Below are positions 61,501 through 64,000 of a DNA stretch of 64,000 nucleotides, in pieces. The stretch lies in assembly GCA_028023455.1 (NCBI GenBank), contig JAQFVV010006510.1, forward strand, positions 374,001-438,000, read 5' to 3'. How positions within the stretch are numbered: position 1 is the first letter of the stretch; every line of letters begins with the position of its first letter. Origin of the DNA: Epiperipatus broadwayi. Taxonomy: Eukaryota; Onychophora; Udeonychophora; Euonychophora; Peripatidae. The notes beneath the pieces were generated by a model that did not search any database, was not told the DNA's origin, and was given only the letters and a program-made list of their open reading frames with translations. The position numbers and the translations under genes were made by a program.

Positions 61501-64000
61501 ATTCCACATTATCATACTTTAAAATATATTAAGTTTTTTTAATCAAAAATACTATTAAAGAGTTTTTTTCTTTACAATAAAATTTTAATTACTAAGTTAG
61601 TAAATAATTTAATGTCTTATGTTTCTACACCTACATTTATACTATGAATAACATTACTAGAATTTTTTTTAGTAAAAAAAATTATAAAACCATATTTACA
61701 ATAACTTTATTAGAATTTCTTATCATGAATTTTTTTTTCTTGATAATAAGTTCATTACAGGAAGTATCTTTTCTCCTGGTTAAAAAAACCCATTAATAAC
61801 ACACTTTTGACATCAATAATCACGCATGTTCCACTTCTTAATGTTGTAAAATATAACCCAAAATGATGGTTCAAGTTAAATACGGTATGTTTACTTTTAT
61901 TGTATAAGACTTAAACTAATATAATTAATATTTTTATCTCCAAAAACTTTAAGATACTTAAACATTTATTTCTAGGTAAATATTTAATTGAAATATTCTT
62001 AATACTCTTCATCACGATAATTTTCCAAATTCTTGTAATTTTTCCATATTTACTGAGGTTTAATATCTTCTGATACAAACCATAAACATCCTCCAATGTC
62101 TGCTACTTACTTAACTTATTTTCCCAAAAAATTCAGAAACTTTCTGTATGTTCAGCACACTTTAATTACTAACTTGAAATATTTTTAAAAATATGATATA
62201 AGTCATATTTGCAAATGATCTTAATTGTTATATTTTCTAGGAAAAATTCCAGTTTTAAAATATTTCCAATATTTCTTCAGAAAGAAATATCTCAACATTC
62301 TAACATAATTGTTTGGTCAAATTTAAAAGTTTTTTTTCTTTACAACCATTTTTCCATGGTATTTTAAATAAATTCTCTTCATAAAATATATTATATCATT
62401 TCACTTTATATTTTTTGATGAATTTTTTTTTTATATTTTCTCCATGACATTCTTTTTATGAAATTTAGTCACAAATCCATATGGCTTATCAACACAGGCA
62501 AAATTATATGCTTTATACGATAATATTTGAATACTTCCATTAATTTTTTTTATATTTAGGGATGACTTCTTCATGCTTAAGTTAATGACAAATTGAACAA
62601 AAACAGATCAGCTAAGTAAGGAATTATTTAATTTTTAGCCCTCTTTCTCCATATCACAATCTTGTAATAATAAAGTACAATTTTTATAAAAATTGAAGTT
62701 AAATAAAATGGATTATACTCCTAACTACTTTACCGAAGTTGTAGAAATACTAACAATGTTATAATAGTACATCGGTAGAATGAGATAACAGCTTAATAAT
62801 CATCTGCTAGAATCTGAACAGCTCTTAAATACTCCAGCTGATTCCAACTCTGATTGGTCCATTAAACAATCCTTACCTCAAATTATCCAGGACCACGAAC
62901 ATTGGTTTAAAGTTAAAGTTAATAATAATTTACTAAATATTTATTTTTATTATATTATTCAATTCTTAATTAATTTCCACATTTTATTTACACTTACTAA
63001 AGACTCTAAAATAACTTTTAAAAATCACATTTCAATATTTATTACCATTTCTACCTTTATTTTAAACTTAACATATTTATTTTCAACAAAAAACATAAAT
63101 CTGATTTTATTTATTATATTCACTTTAAAAATCCAATTTACCATTTATAACAGATAATATTATTTTATTTTCAAACACAGGTGTGCATCACATGATTTAC
63201 AAAACTAAATAAGATGCTAATAATTTAAATAAAACTAAAAATAATAATTTAATTTATAAAATATTACACAATCACTATTATAAGCACAGTTTTAAAATAA
63301 TTATTTTAATATTATAAAACCTAAAAAAAATACACTTTTCTCCCACATTATTATTTTTTAATCAAATGATTTTTAAAATATAGCCATTAAATAAAATTAT
63401 TATTACTAAATCTATTCGTTTAACTTTAAAGCATTACTTTTAAAATTTACACTAATTATTATTTATAAGACTTATTAAATCAGTATTTATTATGGCCAGT
63501 TCTCCCAACCATACAATCTTATAATGATTTTTTAGTTAACTGTTTTCTTACAAATACCAACCTAATATTATACATCAATTATTTTACCTGCCTTAACTAA
63601 ATTATTCAAAGATTATTAAGACACAACATACATCATCCCTTACCCAACTTAAAAAAATTAAAATTTTTCAGTAAATTATTAGAAATAATCCATTCTAACC
63701 TAAACAAAAGGATACAATATATATATAGCATCTTGTTATTTGGTCAGTTTATATTTTTTTAATTATTTTAAAATAATCTGTAAAAATTATACCACGCCAC
63801 ACCTACATCTGGTATGGCAGGATGAAATCAAAATTTTATTAAAGACAATAAATCTTCGCCGAATTTAGCCATTAACGACCAAATATAAGAAAACATCCTG
63901 TTGTGGATTAAAACAAAAGCTAAAAGTTATTTTGGTTTTAAAAAAAAAAAACAAATTTTAAAAGTGCTAATTGCTAATTTCACTGGGAAAATTTTGTTTA
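58593..64000. other. Long AT-rich non-coding stretch
   Basis: Over five kilobases without a recognisable frame. On the plus strand C is visibly commoner than G. The word acgaagc occurs twice in landmarks near the left end (ctgtgacgaagcgtga near 58733 and ttccacgaagcaccacc near 58921). GC-richer spots lie at 59200-59280, 62760-62900 and 63790-63900. It could be the non-coding part of a large unknown element or simple intergenic DNA. Confidence 0.35.

Overview
The window is strongly AT-rich eukaryotic DNA, most likely from an invertebrate animal. I found no intact host gene, no tRNA or rRNA gene, no operon-like layout and no CRISPR array. The open frames longer than about 60 codons are either broken transposon genes or translations of microsatellites. 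The transposon mix is Penelope-like elements (PLE) with GIY-YIG endonucleases, an RTE-type LINE, a hAT transposon, tRNA-derived SINEs and foldback/MITE families. That mix fits a repeat-rich metazoan such as a mollusc or arthropod; the sequence alone does not settle the phylum.

Layout. 1-5.5 kb: AT-rich DNA with one MITE-like palindrome. 5.5-8.8 kb: a short inverted-repeat unit with a hammerhead-ribozyme-like core, a head-to-head inverted duplication of a PLE GIY-YIG domain, a LINE reverse-transcriptase scrap and a foldback. 9.0-13.2 kb: a decayed PLE (reverse transcriptase then GIY-YIG) split by an LTR-retrotransposon remnant in which a polypurine tract, one LTR and a primer-binding site occur in that order. 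13.7-16.7 kb: a minus-strand LINE (ORF1 with a CCHC zinc knuckle, then the start of ORF2) hit by a hairpin element, a pair of 181-bp direct repeats, a MITE and a SINE with clear target-site duplications. 17.6-24.4 kb: large foldbacks and more MITE copies in non-coding DNA. 25.4-26.0 kb: a GIY-YIG frame bracketed by a 71-bp inverted repeat. 26-35.4 kb: nothing recognisable except simple repeats and one SINE-like unit. 35.4-38.6 kb: a nearly full-length but broken RTE-type retrotransposon. 39.3, 47.3 and 50.3 kb: SINEs. 42.6-45.3 kb: a hAT/ZBED-like transposon corpse interrupted by (TA)n. 45.5-46.5 kb: a very long (AGT)n array. 50.8-53.9 kb: MITEs and a 1-kb nested foldback. 54-55.2 kb: a decayed minus-strand coiled-coil-like coding trace. 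56.1-56.4 kb: a (GATA)n array. 57-64 kb: AT-rich DNA without recognisable genes.

Nothing here looks able to work as an active unit. Every transposase, reverse transcriptase and endonuclease carries stops, frameshifts, lost catalytic residues or missing partner domains. The window reads as a nested graveyard in which successive insertions can be ordered in time. The most distinctive themes are the three or more independent GIY-YIG PLE remnants, two of them in inverted-repeat settings and two units with hammerhead-like cores, and the many foldback structures.
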